Source: Thermodesulfobacteriota bacterium (GTDB lineage Bacteria; Desulfobacterota; S145-22). From it: 5,374 bases of DNA. This document shows positions 1-5,367 of this stretch, piece after piece. The notes below the pieces were generated by a model. That model was not told where the DNA came from. It saw only the letters and a list, made by a program, of their open reading frames with translations, and ran no database searches. The position numbers and the translations under genes were made by a program. Numbering within the stretch: the stretch's first letter is position 1; each line of letters starts with the position of its first letter. The stretch spans positions 1-5,374 of the forward strand of contig JANTFN010000139.1 in assembly GCA_024763435.1 (NCBI GenBank). The letters run 5' to 3'.

Positions 1-888
1 TTTCACAAAACGGTGGTTCATAGCTGAATCCGGTGCCGTGAAGAAATAACGGGAAGAGACGTATATCCCCTCGGGCATGTCTTTGCCCATGGGTACGAGG
101 ACTTCAAGGGCTCCGCCACAAGGAAACGCAAAGGCGATATTGTCGAAGATTCCCGTGGGCAGAGCTTGCTTTATAAAATTGACCGCATCTGCTCCCCACA
201 GCGGAGACCAAACCGCATCAGGTTTGGCATCTTGGATTTGTTTAATATACGTAGAAAAATCTTTGGCAAAAAACTTGGGAAAGAGTTCTCCAACGATTTT
301 AACATCGGGACGAAGTTCCATCAGTTTGGATTTGAACATCTTCCAGGATGAATGCCCATAAGAGTAGTCCGGTCCGATGCACATGTACCTTTTATAAGGC
401 TTGGTACTCATCAGGTAGGCCCCGGAACGGGAATGCATCATGGCATTGCTGAGTGTGCTGAAAATGTAACGGTGAAACTTGGCACCGGTCAGGCTGTCCG
501 CCGCGGCCTGAGTCACAATAAGGATTTTCTTGTGCTCCTTCGCAAAGGCCGTCAAGCTCATGGCAATTCCACTCGAGGTAGGGCCCATGAGAAAATCCAC
601 CTTGTCTTTGTTTACAAATCGCTCAGCAATTCTGAGGACGTTGTCCTTTTTTAGTTTGGTGTCTTCGAATAGTGCTTCGAGCTTTCTTCCCAAAATGCCA
701 CCATCTTTATTGATTTCCTCAACAGCCATTCGTATGGCCTGTTCAGCATGTTTTCCATACCCTCCCACTTTTCCGGAAGAGATAAACATTGCCCCCAATT
801 TTATAGGCTTATCTTTGGCAATAGCCGGAGTTGTCGCCATAGAAAATACAATAACCAGTAAAACGATTCCCATCATCCATTTTTTCAT
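1..888 (-). CDS. Branched-chain amino acid/amide-type ABC transporter substrate-binding protein (LivK-like), partial at 3' end
   Basis: Periplasmic binding protein of an ABC importer of the LivK/Peripla_BP_6 family, which captures a branched-chain amino acid, amide or related small solute and hands it to a LivHMGF-type membrane complex. The frame is open for 296 codons from ATG 888 to the window edge; family members usually have about 380-420 residues, so roughly a quarter is missing. Residues 1-24 form a signal peptide (MKK, hydrophobic VLLVIVF core, likely cleavage after AIA), with no lipobox Cys, so a soluble periplasmic protein is expected. The mature part opens with IKLGAMF and a glycine-rich stretch near 37-45, followed by the family hallmark EEINKDGGILGRKLE (57-71). 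Later come GPTSSG (102-107), the second-lobe start GPDYSYGH (172-179) and DAKPDAVW (220-227). An AGGAGG Shine-Dalgarno lies at 899-904, 10 nt before the ATG, which fixes the start. A promoter candidate lies about 200 bp upstream. The ligand cannot be told from sequence; permease and ATPase genes probably follow outside the window. Confidence 0.93.
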   Translation of the reverse strand, partial: MKKWMMGIVLLVIVFSMATTPAIAKDKPIKLGAMFISSGKVGGYGKHAEQAIRMAVEEINKDGGILGRKLEALFEDTKLKKDNVLRIAERFVNKDKVDFLMGPTSSGIAMSLTAFAKEHKKILIVTQAAADSLTGAKFHRYIFSTLSNAMMHSRSGAYLMSTKPYKRYMCIGPDYSYGHSSWKMFKSKLMELRPDVKIVGELFPKFFAKDFSTYIKQIQDAKPDAVWSPLWGADAVNFIKQALPTGIFDNIAFAFPCGGALEVLVPMGKDMPEGIYVSSRYFFTAPDSAMNHRFVK

Positions 889-898
889 AACCTTTTTC

Positions 899-904
899 CT
901 CCTT
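899..904 (-). promoter_or_regulatory. Ribosome binding site of the solute-binding protein gene
   Basis: A perfect AGGAGG on the minus strand, within AAAGGAGGA, sits 10 nt before the ATG at 888. It is the strongest ribosome binding site in this intergenic region and supports that start. A small hairpin (CGGCA/TGCCG arms, 924-940) lies about 20 nt further upstream in the leader; its role is unknown. Confidence 0.8.
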
Positions 905-989
905 TCGTTGTTGGTGATTTGAACGGCATACGAATTGCCGAGCCATTTTACATAAGTATTATCTATTAAAGGTATTTTTCATTGCATGC

Positions 990-1085
990 CTAATGCCCGA
1001 GTTGAGCTGAATCTTTATTTAAGATTTCTGCTCGAACGGCTTGTTCCTGCGCGCGAATCAGACGGGCGTCGGGAATTTTATCCAT
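990..1085 (-). CDS. Candidate 31-residue small ORF, possibly leaderless, inside the nested inverted repeat
   Basis: ATG at 1083-1085 opens a 31-codon frame ending in TAG at 990-992. The predicted peptide begins MDKIPDARLIRAQEQ and ends SAQLGH; it is charged, probably helical, and has no signal peptide or membrane segment. I recognise no family. No Shine-Dalgarno precedes the ATG. A strong promoter (1091-1119) places the transcription start on or within one base of the ATG, so translation would have to be leaderless. Codons 16-31 coincide with the left arms of the inverted repeat, so the reading frame may be incidental to a structural element, or a remnant of a mobile repeat. The alternative is that this stretch is only the 5' leader of the downstream binding-protein mRNA. 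Existence as a translated gene is uncertain. Confidence 0.25.
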   Translation of the reverse strand: MDKIPDARLIRAQEQAVRAEILNKDSAQLGH

Positions 1086-1160
1086 AGTTTATTATAACAG
1101 TAAATGTTCACTTTTGCAAAAGGACAAGCCGTTTGAGCATCTCAGCTCAACTCGGGCATT
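992..1160. repeat. Nested imperfect inverted repeat (about 169 bp), MITE-like or structured leader element
   Basis: The outer arms 992-1010 and 1142-1160 are perfect 19-bp inverted copies. The inner arms 1029-1043 and 1125-1139 match at 14 of 15 positions and extend about 4 bp further (TCCT/AGGA) past a one-base bulge. On the right the outer and inner arms are almost adjacent (2 bp apart). On the left they are separated by 18 bp that contain their own small hairpin (AATCTT/AAGATT, 1010-1026). The loop of about 72 bp holds a strong minus-strand promoter. A third pair, ATTCCCGAC at 1158-1166 and its complement at 1068-1076, offers a competing fold. No transposase lies nearby and I cannot see clear target-site duplications. 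The element could be a miniature mobile repeat, a degenerate duplication, or a regulatory RNA structure. Confidence 0.75.
1091..1119 (-). promoter_or_regulatory. Strong sigma70-type promoter in the repeat loop, reading toward the binding-protein gene
   Basis: On the minus strand TTGCAA (1114-1119, 4 of 6 matches to the -35 consensus) is followed by a 17-bp spacer and a perfect TATAAT (1091-1096) preceded by an extended TGT. The expected start is near 1084, giving a leader of about 196 nt to the binding-protein ATG at 888. A perfect 12-bp palindrome, CTTTTGCAAAAG (1111-1122), covers the -35 box and could be an operator. This is the best promoter candidate upstream of the transporter gene. Confidence 0.6.
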
Positions 1161-1166
1161 CCCGAC

Positions 1167-1458
1167 ACGCGGTCAGCGCGGCGGAAACAGTCCTTTTTAT
1201 CTTTATTCTACCTGTTCGTATTATTTCACCGGAACTTCATCATGTCAAGGTTGTTTTTTTAAGTGACTTCCCTGTAAAACCAAATTATACGTTCTAATAA
1301 TGAAAATAAGTTTGAATTATAGAATATAGATAAGTATGTAAAAAATAAGATTACAGTGCCGTCAGTCAGGCGAGAAAGAGATTGCAGGTGAGGATGGAGA
1401 GAGCCGAAACTGAGGAAGAAATTCAACGAATTAAGTAATCAACTGCTTTATTTGTCAA
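1167..1458. other. AT-rich intergenic stretch without a recognisable gene
   Basis: Between the nested repeat and the transketolase terminal stem-loop I see no gene. The stretch is AT-rich at 1260-1350 and contains two minus-strand TATAAT hexamers (1284-1289 and 1316-1321) without convincing -35 partners at normal spacing. On the plus strand, a TTG-initiated frame entering from the repeat ends at 1297, and a 14-codon ATG frame occupies 1394-1438; neither is convincing. The left end (1167-1192) resembles a diverged copy of 1046-1067 read on the opposite strand. Confidence 0.5.
1430..1458 (-). promoter_or_regulatory. Possible minus-strand promoter just beyond the transketolase
   Basis: A perfect TTGACA (1453-1458) is followed after 17 bp by CTTAAT (1430-1435, 4 of 6 matches to the -10 consensus). 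No gene begins within the next 340 bp, so it would produce either a small RNA or a long leader toward the binding-protein gene. In an AT-rich spacer such a match can occur by chance. Confidence 0.25.
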
Positions 1459-1485
1459 GGGGAAAGATTTGAGCCTCAATTCCCC
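1459..1485 (-). terminator. Stem-loop over the transketolase stop codon, weak terminator candidate
   Basis: On the minus strand GGGGAA (1480-1485) pairs with TTCCCC (1459-1464), and inside it TTGA/TCAA (1476-1479 with 1469-1472) closes a 3-nt loop, leaving a 4-nt bulge. That gives about 10 bp spanning the TGA stop. No run of T follows, so it is a poor intrinsic terminator and may instead protect the mRNA 3' end. Confidence 0.35.
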
Positions 1486-3401
1486 ACGGATTCTTCAACG
1501 GCCCTGACAACATCGCTGACGGCGAGGCCCATATCCGCCATTAATGCGTCCGATTTTCCTGATTTTCCATACATTGAAACCCCAAGCCGGATGAATTTAA
1601 CGGATTCCGCTGCGTCCAGCAGGGCCATGGCAAGCGAGGCCCCCAGGCCCGAATCACGATTATGGTCTTCATAAGAAACGATTAGACCGGTTTTCGCGCC
1701 CTCCATGACCTTTGCCATTTCCAGGTCAAGCGGGCAGGAGACATTAAAAACCTTGACGGCAATTCCTTTTTCCTGAAGCTGTTTCCATACCTCAACAGCA
1801 CGGAAAACCGTGGGGCCGTAACAGTAAATCGCACCCTGGTCGCCGTCTCTGAGTTTGTCTATCCTGCCATACTTAAAGGCATAATCCCCACCATAAAAGG
1901 GGCTGCCGTTTCCCGTCCCTATCACCGGCGTTTTGGAACGTCCCATCCCCACAAAGTAATTACCGGTCTGTCCGGCAATCGCGCGAATAACCCGATCCGT
2001 CTGATTCGGGTCCGCGGGGACGATGACCTTGTAGGTAAAAAGATTGCGCAGCAGGCCAAGATAATCAATACACTGGTGGGTCTTGCCGTCTTCCCCCACA
2101 TCAAGGCCGTTGTGGGTGCAGACCAGTTTCAGGTTCGCGTGGTTGATGTCGTTCAGGCGGTGCTGATTATAGGTTTCATCCACGCCAAAAACCCCGAAAT
2201 CAGAAAAGAAAGTAATAACACCATCAACAGAAACCGCACCGGCGGTCGTGGCCGTGGTGTGTTCCTGCACGCCGCTTTCAAAAAACTGCGCGGGACGTGC
2301 CTCGGCAAACCCGTTCGTTTTAACAGACGTGGCCAGGTCACAGTCAAACACTGCGAAGGGAACCGCCTTCTCATCATTGGCTTCCGCGAGCTCCCTGAGG
2401 GCTGTTCCGTAAGCGGAACGGTTATCCGTCTTGACATCCATGCCATACTCCCTCGGTGTCCCTGTATTCAGGGAAACGGCTTCCGGTTTCGGGAAGGGAT
2501 ATTCGTTAACCGCGGCATGCTCCCTCAGCGCCTGGTATTCCCGAAGATCCGACGGGAGATCCAGTTCTGCCATTGCCTTTTTAAATTCATCCATTTTAAG
2601 GGCTTGCCCGTGATATTTCGGGGTGCCTTCCATAAAGGAAACCCCCTTGCCAATAACCGTATGCGCCAGGATGGCCACCGGCGTGGTCTCATCTCGCTGC
2701 GCCTCAAGAATCGCGTCATAAAGCCGCGCAATATCATGGCCGTCAACCTCGAGAACCCGCCATCCATCCGCGGCGTAGTTTTCACGAATCCGGTCAGGCA
2801 TGACCTCATCGGTGGACCCGCTTATTTGAATTTCATTGGTATCAATAATAACCGTGATATTTGTAAGACCAAATTTTTTCGCGAATCTACGGGCCTCGGC
2901 AACCTGTCCCTTTGTCTGCTCTCCGTCACTCATCAGGACAAAGGTGTGATTCGCCGGAATTCCGTTCAGGCGGGAAGACAAGGCAAATCCGCACCCCGCG
3001 GAAAGCCCCTGGCCGAGGTTCCCGGTGCTCCATTCCACGCCGGGTACACTGCGTTCGATGTGCCCTTCAAACGGGCTCCCCATAAGGCGAAAGGTTGAAA
3101 CAGCCCCTTTTAAATCAAAAAAACCGCGCCGTCCGAGAACTGAATAGACACCCGGCGAGGTGTGACCATGGCTGACAACGATCCTGTCCCTGCCGAGGTC
3201 CTCCGCATTATCGGGAGAAACATTGGCGTTGTACCATACCGCCACATACATCTCCGTCGAAGACATCGACCCCCCGGGATGCCCACACCCCGCAAGTGTC
3301 GTCATACGGAGAATATCGCCCCGAACCTGCCGCGCCTCTTCCGTTAAAAATGTCGTTTCTTCCTTTGTCAGTTTCCCTTTTACAAATCTTCCAGTCAACA
3401 T
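1476..3401 (-). CDS. Transketolase, full length
   Basis: Thiamine diphosphate-dependent transketolase (641 residues), which transfers a two-carbon ketol unit between sugar phosphates in the cytoplasm in the non-oxidative pentose phosphate pathway. The pyrophosphate-binding half comes first: GHPGGS (His41), SHGHTSPG (77-84), GH (113-114) and TGNLGQG (126-132). The metal-binding motif follows as SDG (158-160) with DTNE (187-190), then KYHGQAL (262-268). The pyrimidine domain has ESGVQEH (375-381), whose Glu380 is the expected cofactor-activating glutamate, THQ (441-443) and GRSKTP (487-492). A C-terminal transketolase domain ends in YGKSGKSDALM. Length suits the single-chain family, not the split archaeal-type subunits. 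Deviations are SDG in place of GDG and DCDLATSVKTNGF where classical enzymes have SADL-type sequence, so it belongs to a divergent clade and its substrate may differ. ATG 3401 is preceded by AAAGGG about 10 nt upstream. It lies 67 bp after the regulator gene on the same strand. Confidence 0.93.
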   Translation of the reverse strand: MLTGRFVKGKLTKEETTFLTEEARQVRGDILRMTTLAGCGHPGGSMSSTEMYVAVWYNANVSPDNAEDLGRDRIVVSHGHTSPGVYSVLGRRGFFDLKGAVSTFRLMGSPFEGHIERSVPGVEWSTGNLGQGLSAGCGFALSSRLNGIPANHTFVLMSDGEQTKGQVAEARRFAKKFGLTNITVIIDTNEIQISGSTDEVMPDRIRENYAADGWRVLEVDGHDIARLYDAILEAQRDETTPVAILAHTVIGKGVSFMEGTPKYHGQALKMDEFKKAMAELDLPSDLREYQALREHAAVNEYPFPKPEAVSLNTGTPREYGMDVKTDNRSAYGTALRELAEANDEKAVPFAVFDCDLATSVKTNGFAEARPAQFFESGVQEHTTATTAGAVSVDGVITFFSDFGVFGVDETYNQHRLNDINHANLKLVCTHNGLDVGEDGKTHQCIDYLGLLRNLFTYKVIVPADPNQTDRVIRAIAGQTGNYFVGMGRSKTPVIGTGNGSPFYGGDYAFKYGRIDKLRDGDQGAIYCYGPTVFRAVEVWKQLQEKGIAVKVFNVSCPLDLEMAKVMEGAKTGLIVSYEDHNRDSGLGASLAMALLDAAESVKFIRLGVSMYGKSGKSDALMADMGLAVSDVVRAVEESVGN

Positions 3402-3437
3402 ACGTTTTCAGCCCTTTCCATGAGGTGTTTAAAAATA

Positions 3438-3461
3438 TTTTACTGTGCGCCTGCTGTAAAA
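3438..3461. promoter_or_regulatory. Imperfect 24-bp palindrome upstream of the transketolase, possible operator
   Basis: TTTTAC (3438-3443) and GTAAAA (3456-3461) are inverted arms around a 12-bp centre, with one further symmetric G/C pair inside. The site lies 37-60 bp before the transketolase ATG and overlaps a -10-like TAAAAT on the minus strand (3437-3442) that has no good -35. Position and symmetry suit binding of a dimeric regulator such as the adjacent XRE-cupin protein, but this is inference. A structural role with the adjoining GC hairpin is equally possible. Confidence 0.35.
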
Positions 3462-3476
3462 CCGCCCGTCAGGGCG
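3458..3476 (-). terminator. Short GC hairpin with T run over the regulator stop codon
   Basis: On the minus strand CGCCC and GGGCG pair around a TGAC loop (3463-3476), and the loop contains the TGA stop of the regulator. The stem is followed by GTTTTAC. Five GC pairs and only four T residues make a weak intrinsic terminator or attenuator, so partial read-through into the transketolase gene is likely. Confidence 0.4.
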
Positions 3477-4020
3477 TATAAACCACGACCAGCAGTTCCG
3501 TTGTTTTCGCTTTCGGGTTATTCAATTTATGAATCAGGGCCGAATTGAAATGGATGGATTGTCCCGCCTTCAGGGTCCAGGTGTTATCACCCACTGAAAT
3601 ATCGAGAAAGCCCTTTAAAACATAAATAAATTCTTCCCCTTCATGCTGGTATTCCACCATTTTATGGGCCTGCTCTGGCTCAATGGTCACATGAAAAGCC
3701 TTCATGTGTTTGTTCCGCGCATTCGGAGTCAGAGGCCGATAAGCGTACTCACTGGTTCGCTTTTCGTAACTTTCAACCTTCCGCTTCTCGGCGGTTTCGC
3801 GCTCTTCATCACTGAGTAAATCACCGGAGTCTATCTGGAGCGCCTTCGCGAGTTTGATAAGGGATGACACGGGAGGCAGGATCTCACCCCTTTCAATCTC
3901 CCTGATAGTATCAGGGGTTAATCCGGATTCGGCACCCAGTTCCTCATACGTCATCTTCTGAGACCGGCGCATCTTTTTAATTTTTGACCCAAGATTTGTT
4001 CCCTTATTCCTCGAAGCCAC
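3469..4020 (-). CDS. XRE-family transcriptional regulator with C-terminal cupin domain
   Basis: DNA-binding regulator of the HTH_3 plus cupin_2 architecture, 183 residues from GTG 4018-4020, a typical length for the family. The helix-turn-helix occupies about residues 10-70 (LGSKIKKMRR, MTYEELGAESGLTPDTIREIERG, then LIKLAKAL). A charged linker of about 30 residues follows. The cupin covers about 107-183, with HEGEEFIYVLKG (126-137; His126 and Glu130) and AGQSIHFNSALIHKLNN, whose His164 is the usual third cupin ligand. The domain probably binds a metal or small ligand. An upstream in-frame ATG at 4143 would add 41 residues, but that extension is low-complexity, contains the promoter candidate, and lacks the domain's normal start. 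AGGAGGTG just before the GTG makes 4020 the better choice. The nearest downstream gene is the transketolase; related proteins often control metabolic or polyamine genes, but the target here is unknown. Confidence 0.88.
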   Translation of the reverse strand: MASRNKGTNLGSKIKKMRRSQKMTYEELGAESGLTPDTIREIERGEILPPVSSLIKLAKALQIDSGDLLSDEERETAEKRKVESYEKRTSEYAYRPLTPNARNKHMKAFHVTIEPEQAHKMVEYQHEGEEFIYVLKGFLDISVGDNTWTLKAGQSIHFNSALIHKLNNPKAKTTELLVVVYTP

Positions 4021-4023
4021 ACG

Positions 4024-4031
4024 CACCTCCT
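4024..4031 (-). promoter_or_regulatory. Ribosome binding site that decides the regulator start
   Basis: The minus strand reads AGGAGGTG, nearly perfectly complementary to the 16S rRNA tail, with the AGGAGG core ending 5 nt before GTG 4020. No comparable site precedes the in-frame ATG at 4143, so the longer reading frame is disfavoured. Confidence 0.8.
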
Positions 4032-4051
4032 GTTTAACTTTATTGGCCCCA

Positions 4052-4080
4052 CACCTAACAAAGTTCCGTCTTTTTGTCAA
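4052..4080 (-). promoter_or_regulatory. Promoter candidate of the regulator gene
   Basis: A perfect TTGACA (4075-4080) is followed at 17 bp by TAGGTG (4052-4057) with a preceding TGT extended element. The -10 is weak (2 of 6 matches), so the call rests on the -35, the spacing and the TG. The predicted start near 4045 gives a short leader that just includes the AGGAGGTG site and excludes the ATG at 4143. Confidence 0.45.
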
Positions 4081-4086
4081 TTCAAA

Positions 4087-4123
4087 ATGAGGGCTAAAGG
4101 CTAAAGGGCTAAGGGCAAAAGGG
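4087..4123. repeat. Low-complexity short tandem repeat of GGGCTAAA-like units
   Basis: On the plus strand the intergenic spacer runs through about four degenerate 7-8 bp units (GGGCTAAA, GGCTAAA, GGGCTAA, GGGCAAAA). It lies between the msrAB stop and the regulator promoter and is stop-free in the frame that extends the regulator, which explains the misleadingly long reading frame. No coding function is apparent. Confidence 0.55.
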
Positions 4124-4168
4124 AAACACAATAAAACAAGCATCTTACAAATTGGTTTGCCTTTCCAG

Positions 4169-5299
4169 TTATTTCCCGGGTGTAGTCAAAACAGAAAGCC
4201 ACTCCCCATACCCTTGAGATTTCATTTCTTTTCTGGGAATAAAGCGCAGCGCGGCGGAGTTGATACAATAACGCAAACCTGTCGGTTTCGGGCCGTCCTG
4301 AAACACATGCCCCAAATGCGAATCGGCCAGCCGGCTCCGAACCTCGACGCGAATCATGTTATAGCTGTTGTCTGTTTTTTCCACGACAGCATTCTTATCC
4401 AGGGGGCGGGTAAAGCTCGGCCATCCTGACTTTGAATCAAATTTATCCCGGGAACTGAACAGGGGTTCTCCCGACACAATATCCACATAGATTCCCTCAC
4501 GCTTTTCATTCCAATACAAATTCCTGAAAGGCGGTTCTGTGCCGTTTTCCTGTGTAACGGCATATTGCAAAGGGGTCAGTTTCTTTTTCAGATCCTCACG
4601 GGAAGGTTTTTTAAATTTCAGTTTTGCCTCTTTTTTATCAAATTTCGAAAGATTCCCAGCACCCGACCAGGTTCTGTTAATAAATTCATCCCTGCCGGAG
4701 GCATTTCGGTAGAGCCGATAACGCAGGGGACACGTTTTGTAATATCCCTGGTGATATTTCTCGGCGGGATAAAACGGGCCGGCTGGAAGAATACGGGTTG
4801 TAATAGGTTTATGAAACAGGCCCGATTCGGAGAGGTGTTTCAACGATTTCAGGGCCGCATTTTTCTGCGCATCAGAATGATAAAATATTGCCGTTTGATA
4901 CTGGCTTCCCCTGTCCACAAACTGGCCGCCGGCATCCGTAGGGTCAATCTGGCGCCAGAAGACATTGAGCAATGCTTCATATTGAATTTTCGCCGGGTCA
5001 TAGGTAATCTGAACCGCCTCCATGTGCCCGGTCTTACCGGATGAAACTTCCGGATAGGTTGGATTTTTAACCTCGCCCCCGGTATAGCCGGCCAGAACTT
5101 TAACCACACCATCCAGTTTGTCAAACGGATGAACCATACACCAGAAACACCCGCCGGCAAATGTCGCCGTTTCCATCTTCACATTTTCCGCCATGACAGC
5201 CCCTCTTAGAAAAACAAACATGACAAGGACGGCGGCACCACGGGCAAACCACCCCTGAAAGCGTCTCCAGTCTCCGCATTTATTCCTCTGCCAATACAT
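4169..5299 (-). CDS. msrAB: Bifunctional peptide methionine sulfoxide reductase MsrA-MsrB, exported
   Basis: Repairs oxidised methionine in proteins: the MsrA half reduces the S-sulfoxide and the MsrB half the R-sulfoxide. The 376 residues start with a basic stretch and a hydrophobic core (GAAVLVMFVF, 21-30) ending AVMA before EN, a likely signal peptide, so it should act in the periplasm. MsrA spans about 42-205: GGCFWC (49-54, catalytic Cys51), GHMEAVQITYDP (91-102), GSQYQTAIFY and the closing YRLYRNASGRDEF. A lysine-rich linker leads to MsrB at about 240-356, with LTPLQYAVTQ, GWPSF (292-296), the His pair in DSHLGH (326-331) and catalytic Cys345 in LRYCINSAAL. The CxxC zinc pair is replaced (VDIV, 272-275), and the usual resolving Cys before GWPSF is Ser291. 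ATG 5299 has only a weak GAGA-type ribosome site but is the only start that retains the full signal peptide. No terminator is visible before the regulator gene, 149 bp downstream. Confidence 0.94.
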   Translation of the reverse strand: MYWQRNKCGDWRRFQGWFARGAAVLVMFVFLRGAVMAENVKMETATFAGGCFWCMVHPFDKLDGVVKVLAGYTGGEVKNPTYPEVSSGKTGHMEAVQITYDPAKIQYEALLNVFWRQIDPTDAGGQFVDRGSQYQTAIFYHSDAQKNAALKSLKHLSESGLFHKPITTRILPAGPFYPAEKYHQGYYKTCPLRYRLYRNASGRDEFINRTWSGAGNLSKFDKKEAKLKFKKPSREDLKKKLTPLQYAVTQENGTEPPFRNLYWNEKREGIYVDIVSGEPLFSSRDKFDSKSGWPSFTRPLDKNAVVEKTDNSYNMIRVEVRSRLADSHLGHVFQDGPKPTGLRYCINSAALRFIPRKEMKSQGYGEWLSVLTTPGK

Positions 5300-5307
5300 T
5301 ATGTCTC

Positions 5308-5336
5308 ACATTAATCTGATTTTACCAAAGGGTCAA
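5308..5336 (-). promoter_or_regulatory. Promoter candidates for msrAB
   Basis: Two overlapping possibilities exist on the minus strand. One is TTGACC (5331-5336) with a 17-bp spacer and TAATGT (5308-5313), which would start transcription almost at the msrAB ATG. The other is an extended -10, TGG plus TAAAAT (5319-5327), with no clear -35, giving a leader of about 12 nt that includes the weak GAGA ribosome site. The second fits translation better. Confidence 0.4.
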
Positions 5337-5347
5337 GCAAGGAGCCG

Positions 5348-5367
5348 TTTCAAACAGCGCCTGAAAC
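5348..5367. repeat. Short inverted repeat upstream of the msrAB promoter
   Basis: GTTTCA (5348-5353) and TGAAAC (5362-5367) are inverted 6-bp arms around an 8-bp GC-rich centre, just upstream of the msrAB promoter candidates. It could be a regulator site or the end of a terminator belonging to a gene beyond the right edge; the window stops too soon to tell. Confidence 0.25.

Noticed and set aside
352..922. Overlapping plus-strand frames of 100 and 130 codons
   Set aside because: They lie mostly opposite the solute-binding protein gene (1-888), whose frame has a signal peptide and family motifs; the plus-strand translations resemble nothing known.
992..1160. Retron or CRISPR-like reading of the nested repeat
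   Set aside because: There is no reverse transcriptase or cas gene in the window, no regularly spaced direct repeats with unique spacers, and the arms fit a simple inverted repeat.
1394..1438. Plus-strand ORF of 14 codons (MERAETEEEIQRIK)
   Set aside because: Too short and without a ribosome binding site; the upstream frame closes quickly. It may be a remnant of a gene tail, but nothing supports that.
2076..3098. 340-codon open frame on the plus strand
   Set aside because: It lies wholly opposite the transketolase gene, whose protein has clear family motifs throughout; the antisense frame shows no recognisable domain and is a shadow of the coding strand's codon bias.
4141..4168. Terminator after msrAB
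   Set aside because: No GC-rich hairpin followed by a T run is visible between the msrAB stop and the regulator promoter, so none is annotated.
5263..5299. Twin-arginine export signal in MsrAB (RRFQ near residues 12-15)
   Set aside because: The consensus needs S/T-R-R-x-F-L-K; here the residues are WRRFQGW, and MsrAB needs no cofactor inserted before export, so ordinary Sec export is more likely.
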